DNA of 64,000 bases from JAFKFH01 sp017307375 (GTDB taxonomy: Bacteria > Pseudomonadota > Alphaproteobacteria > Ferrovibrionales > Ferrovibrionaceae), in the NCBI GenBank assembly GCA_965229335.1, contig OZ245874.1, positions 2,418,001 through 2,482,000 on the forward strand, written 5' to 3'. Each line of letters starts with the position of its first letter. Within the stretch, counting starts at the first letter, position 1. Shown in pieces: positions 34,092 through 45,030 of the stretch. The translations under genes and the position numbers were made by a program. The notes beneath the pieces were generated by a model. The model made no database searches. It was not told the DNA's origin and was given only the letters and a program-made list of their open reading frames with translations.

Positions 34092-34919
34092 ATGGACCGG
34101 AGATTTCAGTTTCGGGGCGCGCTGAGGGCCGGGGCGGCCCTGGCGGCGTTACTGGTTGTGGGTTTCGGCGCCGGTGCGACGGTTGCCGCGCCGCTGGTAT
34201 CCTATCGTGCGATCTACGACCTGGCGCTGGCGCGCAGCGACCAGGGCGGCGGCGTCGTCGACCTTTCCGGCCGATTCGTTTTCGAGTTCGAGGATGTCTG
34301 CGACGGCTATACCACCGCCCAGCGCGTCGTCGTGCAGACCGTCAATGCGGATGGCGCGAGTGCGTTGTCCGATTTTTCCACCACCAGTTGGGAAGCGCGC
34401 GACGGGCTGCGCTATCGGTTCAACGTCCGCCAGGACTATGACGGGCAGCGTAGCGAGGAGTTTGCCGGCCAGGCCCGGTTGCGCGGCCGCGGCAAGGGCG
34501 GTTCGGTCGCTTATTCCCGGCCGAACGAGGACATCATCGACCTGCCCGCCGGCACCATGTTTCCGGCCGAGCATACCATGCGGCTGATCCAGGCCGGCGC
34601 ATCCGGCAAGAACAATCTGGCCGTGACGGTCTTCGACGGGTCGACCGACGAGGGGCTTTACGGGATCACCGCCTTCATCGGCAAGGGGCGCACCGACAAG
34701 GTGTCCGATACGGCGCGGGCCGCGCTGAAGGGCGTGCGGTCGTGGCCCGTCCGGCTCGGCTATTTCCATCAGGGCGAGCAGATGGAAGCCCCGCTCTACG
34801 AGTTCGGCTTCCGCCTCTATGAGAACGGGATCAGCGACGATCTGGTCCTGGATTACGGCGATTACGCGATGAAGGGGACGATGATCCGGCTGGAGGTTTT
34901 GCCCGCGCCCCGCTGCTGA
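34092..34919 (+). CDS. EipB-family periplasmic cell-envelope integrity protein (DUF1849)
   Basis: The 275-residue protein has an N-terminal signal peptide (hydrophobic about 13-33, ending TVAAP) and then the DUF1849 pattern: VSYRAIYDLALAR, GRFVFEFEDVCDGYTTAQR and VSDFSTTSWEA-like segments. EipB is a periplasmic beta-spiral protein of alphaproteobacteria needed for envelope integrity, stabilised by one disulfide between a Cys near residue 69 and a C-terminal Cys. Here Cys70 and the terminal Cys275 sit in those places. The last 89 bases overlap the 3' end of dinB on the other strand. Confidence 0.9.
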   Translation: MDRRFQFRGALRAGAALAALLVVGFGAGATVAAPLVSYRAIYDLALARSDQGGGVVDLSGRFVFEFEDVCDGYTTAQRVVVQTVNADGASALSDFSTTSWEARDGLRYRFNVRQDYDGQRSEEFAGQARLRGRGKGGSVAYSRPNEDIIDLPAGTMFPAEHTMRLIQAGASGKNNLAVTVFDGSTDEGLYGITAFIGKGRTDKVSDTARAALKGVRSWPVRLGYFHQGEQMEAPLYEFGFRLYENGISDDLVLDYGDYAMKGTMIRLEVLPAPRC

Positions 34920-36165
34920 AGCCACGCCCCTTGAGAATGGCGGCGTCACCGAATTTCGCCCGGACCGCGTCGATCGCCCGCTCTGCAGCCGCCCGCCTGC
35001 CCATTTCCGGATCCAGCAGGTTCGGCGGGTCTGCCAGATCCGCCGGCGCCAGGTTGCTGACGCCGACCCCGAGCAGTCGGTATCGGGTGCCGTCGCACTC
35101 GACCTTCAGCAAGGGCAGGGCGGTGCGATAGATGGTTTCCGCCAACTGGGTCGGGTCGGGCAGGGTGGCCGCCCGGCTGCGAATGCGGAAATCCGCCGAC
35201 TTGAGCTTCAGCGTCACCGTCGTGCCGCTCAGATCGGCTTTCTTCAGCCGCCTTGCCACGTTCTCGGCTTGCCGCCACAGGATCGCCTTCAGGCGATCGA
35301 ATTCGGCGATGTCCTCGTCGAACGTGGTTTCCGACGATACGTTCTTGGCTTCCCGTTCCGGCTGGACCCGGCGGTCGTCCTCGCCGATCGAGAAGCGTGC
35401 CAGCCGGTCGCCGATGGCGCCGTAACGCGCCATCAGTTGCAGCGGATTGCGATCCTGCAACTGCCCGATCCGGGTGATGCCGTCGGCGGCGAGCTTCTCG
35501 CGCAGGACCTTGCCCACGCCCCAGATTTCCGAAACCGGCCGCTCGGCCAGGAAGGTTCGGACCTCGGCCCGGCCGATCACGGTGAAGCCGCGCGGCTTGT
35601 CGATCTCCGATCCGAGCTTGGCCAGGAACTTGTTGGGCGCCAGGCCGATCGAGACGGTTATGCCGATCTCGCGCTCGACGTCGCGCGCCAGCCGGGCGAG
35701 CATCCGGGCCGGACTGGCCTGATGCAGCCGCGCGGTGCCGCCGAGGTCGAGAAACGCTTCGTCGAGCGAGAGGGGCTCGACCAGCGGGGTCATCGCCCGC
35801 ATTCGCGCCTGGACCAGCCGGCTGACCTCGACATATTTCGCCATGTTCGGCCGGATGACCACGGCCTGGGGGCAGAGCGCGAGTGCCTTGAACATCGGCA
35901 TCGCCGAGCGCACCCCTGACATGCGGGCGATATAGCAGCAGGTCGAGACGACGCCGCGGCGCCCGCCGCCGACGATCACCGGCTTGTCCGCGAGGCCCGG
36001 GTCGTCACGCTTCTCGACGGTGGCGTAGAACGCGTCGCAGTCGATATGGGCGATCGACAGGTCGTCGAGTTCGGCGTGGCGCAGCAGCCTGGGTGAGCCG
36101 CAGGCCGGGCAGCGGCCGGCGGCGCCGTCCACGTCCGTCAGGCAGTCGCGGCAGAACCCGGTCAT
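34831..36165 (-). CDS. dinB: DNA polymerase IV (DinB) with N-terminal zinc ribbon
   Basis: DinB is a Y-family translesion polymerase. The 444-residue protein opens with a four-Cys zinc ribbon (C5, C8, C19, C22), then the palm motif IAHIDCDAFYATVEKRDDP (Asp42), the steric-gate region, and the second catalytic pair in PLSLDEAFLDLGG. The thumb and little-finger domains follow (SEIWGVGKVLREKL; VTLKLKSADFRIRSR). The C-terminus is a disordered Arg/Ser/Pro tail, encoded antisense to the end of the eipB gene. No SOS box was recognised upstream. Confidence 0.93.
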   Translation of the reverse strand: MTGFCRDCLTDVDGAAGRCPACGSPRLLRHAELDDLSIAHIDCDAFYATVEKRDDPGLADKPVIVGGGRRGVVSTCCYIARMSGVRSAMPMFKALALCPQAVVIRPNMAKYVEVSRLVQARMRAMTPLVEPLSLDEAFLDLGGTARLHQASPARMLARLARDVEREIGITVSIGLAPNKFLAKLGSEIDKPRGFTVIGRAEVRTFLAERPVSEIWGVGKVLREKLAADGITRIGQLQDRNPLQLMARYGAIGDRLARFSIGEDDRRVQPEREAKNVSSETTFDEDIAEFDRLKAILWRQAENVARRLKKADLSGTTVTLKLKSADFRIRSRAATLPDPTQLAETIYRTALPLLKVECDGTRYRLLGVGVSNLAPADLADPPNLLDPEMGRRAAAERAIDAVRAKFGDAAILKGRGFSSGARAKPPAGSSSPSSRNRRNPGPDRR

Positions 36166-36341
36166 GCCGGGAACTCTAAGCCGCGCATGGCTGGCATGAT
36201 AGGGTATCCAGCAAATTCACAAGCCGGGACGAACGTGGTATGTGATCGGCCGCGCGTGCCGCCGGTGGCGGCGCGACGGTGCCTTGTACGCCCGCCGCCA
36301 GCCCAGATGGGCCGCGACCCGTTTTCCCGGATGCCAGGTCA

Positions 36342-38405
<2,064 letters not shown>

Positions 38406-38564
38406 GGAGCCTTCGTCGGGGCGACGACTGGCAGCGGCGGGACGGGCCGGCAGCGTATCGCCTCGGGTTCCGGCCGCAGGCGCCCGGCTTGGTCAAGATT
38501 ACAAGTGTCCGACAGGCCGGGACGGATCCGGCCCGCGAAGATGACGGCAGACCTGAAAAAGGGG

Positions 38565-38993
38565 TTAGCGCGAAATCCCCGTGGCGCGCCACACCGCGCG
38601 GCGGGCGATCAGGCACAGGCCGGGTCGCGCCGCCAGTTCGGCACGGGCCAGATCGATCGCGTCCTCGCGGCTTTCGGCGGCGACCGTGGTCGAAAAATCT
38701 TCGACGCCTTCCCTGGTCATCCAGGATGTGGTGACGTGCCAGCGCGGCAGGCCGACGTCGTCGAGGTCTTCGGCCGAGATCGACAGATTGGTCCACGGAT
38801 GCAGGCCCAGCGTGCGCACGAGGCGCTGGCGATAGATCCGGGTGGCCTGGTCGGCGTTGGGGGCTTCGATCACGTCCTGCATGCGCAGGGGGCCGCGCTG
38901 GGAATCGAAGGCCAGCGAGCACAGGAAACGCTTGTTGGAGGATTCGATCAGGCCGATGACCGGTCGGGTCTGCTCGATGGCCGTCGCGCTCAT
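38565..38993 (-). CDS. Hypothetical protein
   Basis: I do not recognise this 142-residue protein. It has no signal peptide or membrane segment. The C-terminal half (VAAESREDAIDLARAELAARPGL) looks like a small mixed alpha/beta helper domain with alternating Ala/Glu helices. It contains repeated amphipathic strand-helix features (RFLCSLAFDSQRGPLRM; NADQATRIYRQRLVRTLGL). Codon use and GC content match its neighbours. ATG 38993 has GGAGT upstream on the minus strand. It stands alone between convergent ygiQ and the ROK gene. Confidence 0.65.
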   Translation of the reverse strand: MSATAIEQTRPVIGLIESSNKRFLCSLAFDSQRGPLRMQDVIEAPNADQATRIYRQRLVRTLGLHPWTNLSISAEDLDDVGLPRWHVTTSWMTREGVEDFSTTVAAESREDAIDLARAELAARPGLCLIARRAVWRATGISR

Positions 38994-39020
38994 TGTTTTA
39001 CTCCACCCTGGGGTACTGAC

Positions 39021-39052
39021 ATTGCCGGGCCGTAAACGCCCGCCCCGGCAAT
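39021..39052. repeat. Inverted repeat between ROK and hypothetical genes
   Basis: ATTGCCGGG (39021-39029) and CCCGGCAAT (39044-39052) are perfect 9-base inverted copies, 14 bases apart. They lie 35 bases after the ROK stop and 28 bases before the start of the hypothetical gene, both on the minus strand. Without a following T-run it is not a classic terminator; it could form a leader hairpin or be an operator. Confidence 0.4.
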
Positions 39053-39086
39053 TGGTTGCGCACCCTAGGGCCGAGTTGTTGCGCGG

Positions 39087-39974
39087 CTATGACGGCCAGA
39101 GCCAGGCCGCACCCCGCACCCCGGAACTGTCGCCGTGCCGCGCCCTGGCGATCCGCGTCGCGACGGCATCGCTGAAGACATGGCGGGGCAGCCGGGCCGG
39201 CAATTCCTCGTAGATGCCGGCCAGGTTCGACAGGCCGCCGCCGAGGACCACGACATCCGGGTCGACGACGTTGATCACCGTCGCAAGCGAGCGTGCGAGG
39301 CGGTCGAACCAGCGGTCCAGCGTGGTCCGCGCGGCCGCATCGCCGGCCAGGGCCGCCGCCGCGATCGCGTCGGCCTCGGCCGTTCCGCCATGGTCGCGGG
39401 CCAGGCCGGGACCGGACAGGAAGGTTTCGATGCAGCCGTGCTTCCCGCAATAGCAGGCCGGGCCGGGGCGTTCGCCGTCGGCCGGCCAGGGCAGCGGGTT
39501 ATGGCCCCATTCGCCGGCAATCGCGGTGGCGCCACGCAAGCACCGGCCATGCACCACCAGCCCGCCGCCGACGCCGGTGCCGAGGATGACGCCGAACACC
39601 ACTTCGGCGCCGGCGCCGGCGCCGTCGGTCGCCTCCGACAGGGCAAAGCAGTTCGCATCGTTCTCCAGCCGTACCGGCCGGCCCAGCAGGCGGGCGAGGT
39701 CGTGATCCAGCGGATGGCCGATCAGGCAGGTCGAGTTCGCGTTCATCACCAGCCCGGTGGCCGGCGAGATCGCGCCGGGCATGCCGATGCCGACCGTGCC
39801 GCGCTGGCCGGTTTCGGCCTCGAGCCAGGCCACCAGACCGGTTATGGCCGCCAGCACGGCGTCATAGCCGGTCCGCGCCGGCGAGGGGATCCGCCGCCGG
39901 GCCAGTTCGCGCCCGTCCGGGCCCAGCGCGATGCCTTCGATCTTGGTGCCGCCGAGGTCGATACCGATACGCAT
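39087..39974 (-). CDS. ROK-family sugar kinase (fructokinase/N-acetylhexosamine kinase type)
   Basis: The 295-residue protein has the ATP-binding IGIDLGGTKIEG (3-14), sugar-binding GTGVGGGLVVHGR and GEWGHNPLPW, and the ROK zinc motif CYCGKHGCIETFLSGPGL. This form of the signature is typical of bacterial Mak-type fructokinases and N-acetylglucosamine kinases. The substrate is not decided by sequence. ATG 39974 gives the normal N-terminus; an upstream in-frame ATG adds eight residues of no known homology. Confidence 0.9.
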   Translation of the reverse strand: MRIGIDLGGTKIEGIALGPDGRELARRRIPSPARTGYDAVLAAITGLVAWLEAETGQRGTVGIGMPGAISPATGLVMNANSTCLIGHPLDHDLARLLGRPVRLENDANCFALSEATDGAGAGAEVVFGVILGTGVGGGLVVHGRCLRGATAIAGEWGHNPLPWPADGERPGPACYCGKHGCIETFLSGPGLARDHGGTAEADAIAAAALAGDAAARTTLDRWFDRLARSLATVINVVDPDVVVLGGGLSNLAGIYEELPARLPRHVFSDAVATRIARARHGDSSGVRGAAWLWPS

Positions 39975-40008
39975 CCCGGCATTTCGGCCGGCCCGCACGC
40001 TCAGGTCA

Positions 40009-40048
40009 AGCGGTAGCGAGGGGCTGGTAATCCCCTCGCGGGGCCGCT
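40009..40048. promoter_or_regulatory. Stem-loop in the ROK/aldehyde dehydrogenase divergent region
   Basis: GCGAGGGG (40016-40023) and CCCCTCGC (40032-40039) pair perfectly around an 8-base loop. AGCGG (40009-40013) and CCGCT (40044-40048) extend the stem outside small internal loops. It sits 100 bases before the aldehyde dehydrogenase ATG and 35 bases upstream of the ROK start, so it could belong to either leader or be an operator. Confidence 0.4.
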
Positions 40049-40147
40049 AAACATAGGCGTCCGCGATGTCTCCCGCAGGGAATAGCGTCGGCATCGCCTA
40101 CATCCCATCGCATCCAAAGCGCCAAATAAGGGAAGGTCGTTCGAACC

Positions 40148-41581
40148 ATGTATCCCGAAGTCCAGCTTCATATCGACGGCGTCTGGGGCCCCGGCGCCAC
40201 CGGCCGCAGCCAGCCCGTGCTGAACCCCGCGACCGGCGAGCCGGTCGGCAGCGTGCCCTACGCCGACAAGGCCGACCTCGACCGCGCGCTCGCGGCCGCC
40301 GAGAAGGGCTTCCAGACCTGGCGCAAGATTTCCGCCTTCGACCGCTACAAGATCATGCGCAAGTGCGCCGACGTGCTGCGCAGCCGCGCCGACGACATCG
40401 CCCGGGTGATGACGCTGGAGCAGGGCAAGCCGGTGGTCGAGGCCAAGGGCGAGACGCTGGCCGGTGCCGACGTCATCGACTGGTTCGCCGAGGAAGCCCG
40501 CCGCGCCTATGGCCGGGTCATCCCGGCCCGCGCCGACGGCGTGACCCAGCTGGTCATCAAGGAGCCGGTCGGCCCGGTCGCCGCCTTCACCCCCTGGAAC
40601 TTCCCGATCAACCAGGCTGTGCGCAAGATCTCGGCGGCGCTGGCCGCCGGCTGCTCGATCATCATCAAGGGGCCGGAAGAGACCCCGGCTTCCTGCGCCG
40701 CGCTGATCCAGGCCTATATCGACGGCGGCGTGCCTGCCGGCGTGATCAACCTCGTCTACGGCATCCCGTCCGAGGTCTCGTCCTATCTGATCCCGCACCC
40801 GGTCATCAAGAAGATCACCTTCACCGGCTCCACCCCGGTCGGCAAGCATCTCGCCGCCCTGGCCGGCCAGCATATGAAGCGGGTCACGATGGAACTGGGC
40901 GGCCACGCCCCGGCGATCGTGTTCGAGGATGCCGACGTCGACACCGCGATCAAGGTGCTGTCGGCCAACAAGTTCCGCAACGCCGGCCAGGTCTGCGTGT
41001 CGCCGACCCGCTTCCTGGTGCACGAGACCGTCTATGACCGGTTCGTCGACGGCTTCACCAAGTTCGCCTCGTCGCTCAAGGTCGGCCCCGGCCTCGAGAA
41101 GGAAAGCCGCATGGGCCCGCTGGCCAACATGCGCCGGGTCGAGGCGATGGAAGGTTTTGTCGCCGACGCCGTCGAGAAGGGCGCGACCGTGCGCACCGGC
41201 GGCAAGCGCATCGGCAACGAAGGCTTCTTCTTCGAGCCGACCGTGCTGACCGACGTGCCGCTGTCGGCCCGCATCATGAACGAGGAGCCGTTCGGCCCGA
41301 TCGCGCCGATCACCCCGTTCAAGAGCTTCGACGAAGTGGTGGCCGAAGCCAACCGCCTGCCGTTCGGCCTGGCGGCCTACGCCTACACCCAGTCCGAGAA
41401 GACCGCGACCGCGATCGGCGCCGCGATCGAAAGCGGCATGGTGTCGATCAACCATCACGGCCTGGCCCTGCCGGAAGTGCCGTTCGGCGGCATCAAGGAT
41501 TCGGGCTACGGCTCGGAAGGCGGCACGGAAGCGATCGAAGCCTACCTGAACACCAAGTTCGTCACGACCGCGACGATCTGA
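40148..41581 (+). CDS. NAD(P)-dependent succinate-semialdehyde dehydrogenase-type aldehyde dehydrogenase
   Basis: The 477-residue protein has the aldehyde dehydrogenase general base Glu249 (TMELGGHAP), the nucleophile Cys283 (NAGQVCVSPTR), the FTPWNFPINQAVRKI segment and FTGSTPVGKHLAALAG. It best fits the GabD/succinate-semialdehyde group (FGLAAYAYTQSE and EVPFGGIKDSGYGSEGG near the end), though related semialdehydes are possible. It is a single-gene unit with a strong terminator 16 bases after the stop. Confidence 0.9.
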   Translation: MYPEVQLHIDGVWGPGATGRSQPVLNPATGEPVGSVPYADKADLDRALAAAEKGFQTWRKISAFDRYKIMRKCADVLRSRADDIARVMTLEQGKPVVEAKGETLAGADVIDWFAEEARRAYGRVIPARADGVTQLVIKEPVGPVAAFTPWNFPINQAVRKISAALAAGCSIIIKGPEETPASCAALIQAYIDGGVPAGVINLVYGIPSEVSSYLIPHPVIKKITFTGSTPVGKHLAALAGQHMKRVTMELGGHAPAIVFEDADVDTAIKVLSANKFRNAGQVCVSPTRFLVHETVYDRFVDGFTKFASSLKVGPGLEKESRMGPLANMRRVEAMEGFVADAVEKGATVRTGGKRIGNEGFFFEPTVLTDVPLSARIMNEEPFGPIAPITPFKSFDEVVAEANRLPFGLAAYAYTQSEKTATAIGAAIESGMVSINHHGLALPEVPFGGIKDSGYGSEGGTEAIEAYLNTKFVTTATI

Positions 41582-41597
41582 TCGGACGTCTGCAAGG

Positions 41598-41631
41598 GGC
41601 GCCGCGATCCCGGGATCGCGGCGCCTTTTTT
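41598..41631 (+). terminator. Intrinsic terminator after the aldehyde dehydrogenase
   Basis: A perfect 14-base inverted repeat with no loop bases (arms GGCGCCGCGATCCC and GGGATCGCGGCGCC, 41598-41611 and 41612-41625) is followed by six T residues (41626-41631). It begins 16 bases after the stop. The aroQ stop codon on the other strand lies in the T-run, so the same hairpin also closes that operon. Confidence 0.92.
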
Positions 41632-42058
41632 ATTTCCGCAGCAGCATCAGCATCGCCTGCACCGCGACGCCATAGCCTTCCGGCCCCAGCCCGGCGATGA
41701 CCGCGGTCGCGACCGGCGAGACCAGCGAGCGGTGGTAGATCGGTTCGCGGCGGTGGATGTTGGAGATGTGCAGCTCGATGATCGGCCGCGGAAACATCTT
41801 CAGCGCGTCGAGCACGGCGATCGAGGTGAAGGTGAAGGCCGCGGGGTTGATGACGATGCCGGCGGCCGGGCGGTCGATCGCCTCGTGGATCCAGTCGATC
41901 AGCTGGCTTTCGGCATTGGTCTGGCGGAATTCGACGGCGATGTCGCCGGCGGCGCGGCGGCAGAGCTGTTCGACCTCGGCCAGTGTCGTCGAACCGTAGA
42001 TCTCGGGCTCGCGGGTACCGAGGCGGTTCAGGTTCGGGCCGTTGAGGATGTAGAGCAT
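41630..42058 (-). CDS. aroQ: Type II 3-dehydroquinate dehydratase AroQ
   Basis: The 142-residue enzyme dehydrates 3-dehydroquinate to 3-dehydroshikimate. It has the opening LNGPNLNRLGTREPEIYG with the active-site Arg and Tyr22, INPAAFTFTSIAVLDAL, and ELHISNIHRREPIYHRS with the catalytic His. In this position, 3 bases after the TRAP permease gene in a transporter operon, it probably serves quinate/shikimate breakdown rather than the biosynthetic pathway. This is inference from context. Confidence 0.94.
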   Translation of the reverse strand: MLYILNGPNLNRLGTREPEIYGSTTLAEVEQLCRRAAGDIAVEFRQTNAESQLIDWIHEAIDRPAAGIVINPAAFTFTSIAVLDALKMFPRPIIELHISNIHRREPIYHRSLVSPVATAVIAGLGPEGYGVAVQAMLMLLRK

Positions 42059-42061
42059 CTG

Positions 42062-43363
42062 TTATCCCTGATAGCCGAGCAGCCGGGGCAGCCACAGCAC
42101 CGTTTCCGGCACGAAGGTGACGATCCCGAGCGCCACGATCATCGCGAACAGGAAGGGCAGGCTGTCGCGCACGATGTCGCGCAGCGGTTCGCCCGAGATG
42201 TTGGCCATGATGAACAGCAGCAGCCCGTAGGGCGGGGTGATCAGCCCGAGCATGATGTTGAATACCGCCATCACGCCGAAATGCACCATGTCGATGCCGA
42301 GCGACTGGGCGGTCGGGATGAAGACCGGCACGATGATCAGCAGGATCGCCGTTCCCTCCAGCACGCAGCCGAGCACCAGCAGCAGCAGGTTGACGAAGAT
42401 CAGGAACAGCGCCGGCGTCATGTTCCAGCCGGCGAGGATACCCTTCAGCGTCTCGGGTATGTTCTCGATGGTGACGACGTAGTTGAAGACCAGGGCGCCG
42501 GCGATCAGCATGCCGATCGACGTGGTGGTCCGCGCCGAGGTGTTGAGGGCGCCGTAGAAATCCTTCCAGGTGATCGAGCGGTAGAGGCCGGCGGAGATCA
42601 GCAGCGCATAGGCGGCGGCCACCGCCGCGGCCTCGGTCGGGGTGGTGATGCCGCCGTAGATGCCGCCCAGCAGCACCACCGGCATCATCAGCGAGGGCAG
42701 GGCGGCCCAGGTGATGCCCGGCAACCGGCGCAGCGGTACCGGCGGTTCGACCGGAAAGTTGCGCCGCTTCGCCGTGACGGCGACGATGATCATCTGGCTT
42801 GCCGCCATCAGCAGGCCGGGGACGACGCCGCCCAGGAACAGGAAGCCGATCGAGGCATCCGAGATCAGCGCGTAGAGCACCATCGGAATCGATGGCGGGA
42901 TGATCGGCCCGATCACCGACGAGACCGCGGTCAGCGCCGCGGCATAGGACGGCGGGTACTTGCCGTCCTTGGTCATCATCTGCTGCATCATGCGGCCGGT
43001 GCCGGCGGCATCGGCGATGGCCGAGCCGGACATGCCGGCGAAGATGATCGACTGCAGGATGTTGACCTGCGCGAGCCCGCCGCGGAACCGGCCGACCAGC
43101 GCGTTGCAGAACGCCATCAGGCGATCGGTCATGCTGCCGATGTTCATGAACTCGGCTGCCAGCACGAACAGCGGTACCGCCAGGATCACGTAGTTCGTGT
43201 ACATGCCGTTCAGCAGCTGCTCGGCCGCCGTGCCCATGTCCTGGCCGGCGAGCAGCAGGTAGAGGATCGAGCCGGCGATCATCGAATGGCCGATCGGCAG
43301 GCCGAGGAAGGCCAGCGCCGAGATCGCGACCAGCGACAGCGAGAAGGGGCTGGCGAGGTTCAT
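42062..43363 (-). CDS. TRAP transporter large permease subunit (DctM type)
   Basis: The 433-residue membrane protein has about 12 helices and the DctM family motifs LGLPIGHSMIAGSILYLL, GSAIADAAGTGRMM, ITPPYGLLLFIMANISG and GVVPGLLMAASQ. It forms the transport channel with DctQ. ATG 43363 overlaps the dctQ stop (ATGA). The longer upstream reading is rejected because this start gives the conserved N-terminus. Confidence 0.94.
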   Translation of the reverse strand: MNLASPFSLSLVAISALAFLGLPIGHSMIAGSILYLLLAGQDMGTAAEQLLNGMYTNYVILAVPLFVLAAEFMNIGSMTDRLMAFCNALVGRFRGGLAQVNILQSIIFAGMSGSAIADAAGTGRMMQQMMTKDGKYPPSYAAALTAVSSVIGPIIPPSIPMVLYALISDASIGFLFLGGVVPGLLMAASQMIIVAVTAKRRNFPVEPPVPLRRLPGITWAALPSLMMPVVLLGGIYGGITTPTEAAAVAAAYALLISAGLYRSITWKDFYGALNTSARTTTSIGMLIAGALVFNYVVTIENIPETLKGILAGWNMTPALFLIFVNLLLLVLGCVLEGTAILLIIVPVFIPTAQSLGIDMVHFGVMAVFNIMLGLITPPYGLLLFIMANISGEPLRDIVRDSLPFLFAMIVALGIVTFVPETVLWLPRLLGYQG

Positions 43364-43872
43364 ACGCCCGACCCCGCGGCGGTCGGGTCGAAGGCCGCCG
43401 GCGCCTTGCCGCGCAGGGCCTGTGCCCCCAGCCACAGATAGCGAATGATGCAGGCGACGGCGAAGACGACGTAGATCGAGAACAGCCAGTCGAAGCGGAT
43501 CTTCATGTAGGCCGTCTTCTCGACCTTCATGAAGGTGACGTAGTCGACGACGGCCGGCAGCGACACGGTGTAGAGCGCGACCAGCGCCAGGGCGGTGATC
43601 GCGCACATCACGCGGCGCGGCCCCGGGCCGACCGCGCCGTAGATGACGTCGAAGCGGATCTCCTCACGCTCGCGCAGGACGAAGGCGGCGCCGAACAGCA
43701 CCATCCAGACCCACAGCGCAACCGACAGTTCATGCGTCCAGCCGATCGGCAGTTCCAGCAGGTAGCGGAAGACGATCTGCAGCATGAAGGCTGCAAACAT
43801 CGCCGCCAGCATCAAGGCCAGCAGGTTTTCCGCCCGGCGTTGCAGCCAGGCCCCCATCGCGCGGAATCGCAT
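43360..43872 (-). CDS. TRAP transporter small permease subunit (DctQ type)
   Basis: The 170-residue protein has four hydrophobic helices and the DctQ signature FRYLLELPIGWTHELSVALWVWMVLFGAAFVLRER near residues 35-70. It couples DctM to the binding protein. It follows dctP by 60 bases and overlaps dctM. Confidence 0.93.
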   Translation of the reverse strand: MRFRAMGAWLQRRAENLLALMLAAMFAAFMLQIVFRYLLELPIGWTHELSVALWVWMVLFGAAFVLREREEIRFDVIYGAVGPGPRRVMCAITALALVALYTVSLPAVVDYVTFMKVEKTAYMKIRFDWLFSIYVVFAVACIIRYLWLGAQALRGKAPAAFDPTAAGSGV

Positions 43873-43932
43873 CGCCCCGCTTCTCCGTCCTGTCGAATGG
43901 AAGCGGGGGCGCCGGCGGCGCCCCCGCGCCGG

Positions 43933-44922
43933 TCAGATCGCGTTGATCTTGTCGAGAACCCCGGCCGGCCAGGCCTTGGCCTGTTCGGAAGCGAGGTATT
44001 TCTTCTGGGCGAAGTCCCGGAAAGCCTTCACGTCCGGTTCGTAGACCTGCAGGCCCTGCTTGCGGAAGAAGTCGACCAGTTCGGCTTCCTTCCTCACATG
44101 CTCGGCCGTGCTCCAGGCGATGACTTCGTCGGCGGCGGCCTGGAAGGCCTTCTGCTGCTCGGGTTTCATCGCCGCCCAGGTCTTCGACGATACCGCCAGC
44201 AGGTCGTAGCCGACCAGATGCGAGGTCATCACGATCTGCGACTGAACCTCGTAGAACTTCATGTTCTGGACATTGGGCAGCGGATTGTCCTGCCCGTCGA
44301 TCGCGCCGGTCTGCAGCCCGGTATAGACCTCGGCATAGGCCATCGGCGTCGGGTTGGCGCCCAGAGCCTGGCCCAGGAACTGCCAGGCGTCGCCGCCGGG
44401 CATGCGCAGCTTGATGCCGGCCATGTCGGCGGGGGTCGCGATCTTCTTGGTGGGCTTCAACCCGACCTGGCGGGCGCCGAAATAGGTCGGCCCGAGGATG
44501 CGGATCTTCAACTGCTGCTCGACCATGTCGGTCATCTGGCGGCCGACGTCGCTTGCGAACACCTTCTTGAGGTGGTCGGCGTCGCGGAACAGATAGGCCG
44601 CGGTCATGATCGACCACGCCGGGATCTGGTTGGAGATGTCCTGCGGCGCGATGTTGCCCATTTCGAGATTGCCGCGCTGCATGGCGACGAGCTCGGTGCC
44701 CTGCTTGAACAGCGTCCCGCCGTAATAGGGCTGCAGCGTGAAGTCGGCCTTAATCGCCTCGCCGAACTTCTTCATCATCTCGGCGCGGATGTCCTGCTCG
44801 GAGAACACCGCCGAAAACCGCAGGTTGGGCTTGGCCTGGGCCAGCGTCGGTCCCGCGGCCGCCAGCGCCAGGGTTGCCGTGGCAGCGCCCAGGAAGCCGC
44901 GCCGATCGGTCATGCAATCCAT
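43933..44922 (-). CDS. TRAP transporter substrate-binding protein (DctP type)
   Basis: The 329-residue periplasmic protein begins with a twin-arginine-like signal (MTDRRGFLGAATATLALAAAGPTLAQA). It has the family motif GIKLRMPGGDAWQFLGQALGANPTPMAYAEVYTGLQTGAIDGQDNPLP (about 140-188), whose Arg normally binds the substrate carboxylate. ATG 44922 is chosen because GGGGAGGA lies about 7 bases upstream; ATG 44913 is an alternative. It opens the operon dctP-dctQ-dctM-aroQ. Confidence 0.93.
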   Translation of the reverse strand: MDCMTDRRGFLGAATATLALAAAGPTLAQAKPNLRFSAVFSEQDIRAEMMKKFGEAIKADFTLQPYYGGTLFKQGTELVAMQRGNLEMGNIAPQDISNQIPAWSIMTAAYLFRDADHLKKVFASDVGRQMTDMVEQQLKIRILGPTYFGARQVGLKPTKKIATPADMAGIKLRMPGGDAWQFLGQALGANPTPMAYAEVYTGLQTGAIDGQDNPLPNVQNMKFYEVQSQIVMTSHLVGYDLLAVSSKTWAAMKPEQQKAFQAAADEVIAWSTAEHVRKEAELVDFFRKQGLQVYEPDVKAFRDFAQKKYLASEQAKAWPAGVLDKINAI

Positions 44923-45009
44923 GCCAGTTCCTCCCCTTGTTATGCCTTGCGATTGCCTCGCATCGATCGCTGGGACTATCGCCACAGACGAATGGAGAAT
45001 CAATAGATG

Positions 45010-45030
45010 AATCTCATTATATATGAGATT
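45010..45030. promoter_or_regulatory. Perfect palindrome, likely operator of the TRAP / shikimate-dehydrogenase-like divergent promoter
   Basis: AATCTCAT (45010-45017) and ATGAGATT (45023-45030) are perfect inverted copies around TATAT. A second, outer pair AGATGA (45005-45010) and TCATCT (45038-45043) surrounds them. The block is very AT-rich against a GC-rich background. It sits 93 bases upstream of dctP and 73 bases upstream of the divergent gene. A possible -35 (TTGAAA, 45048-45053) and -10 (TATTGA, 45070-45075) follow on the plus strand, 16 bases apart. The two GntR genes nearby are the natural candidates to bind it. Confidence 0.65.

Noticed and set aside
38406..38564. Possible terminator or small gene after ygiQ
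   Set aside because: Only a 5-base CGTCG/CGACG stem is seen, with no T-run and no plausible reading frame.
41732..43441. 569-codon plus-strand frame opposite the TRAP permease and aroQ
   Set aside because: Asp/Gln/Arg/His-rich shadow of transmembrane coding sequence; real genes on the minus strand are clear.
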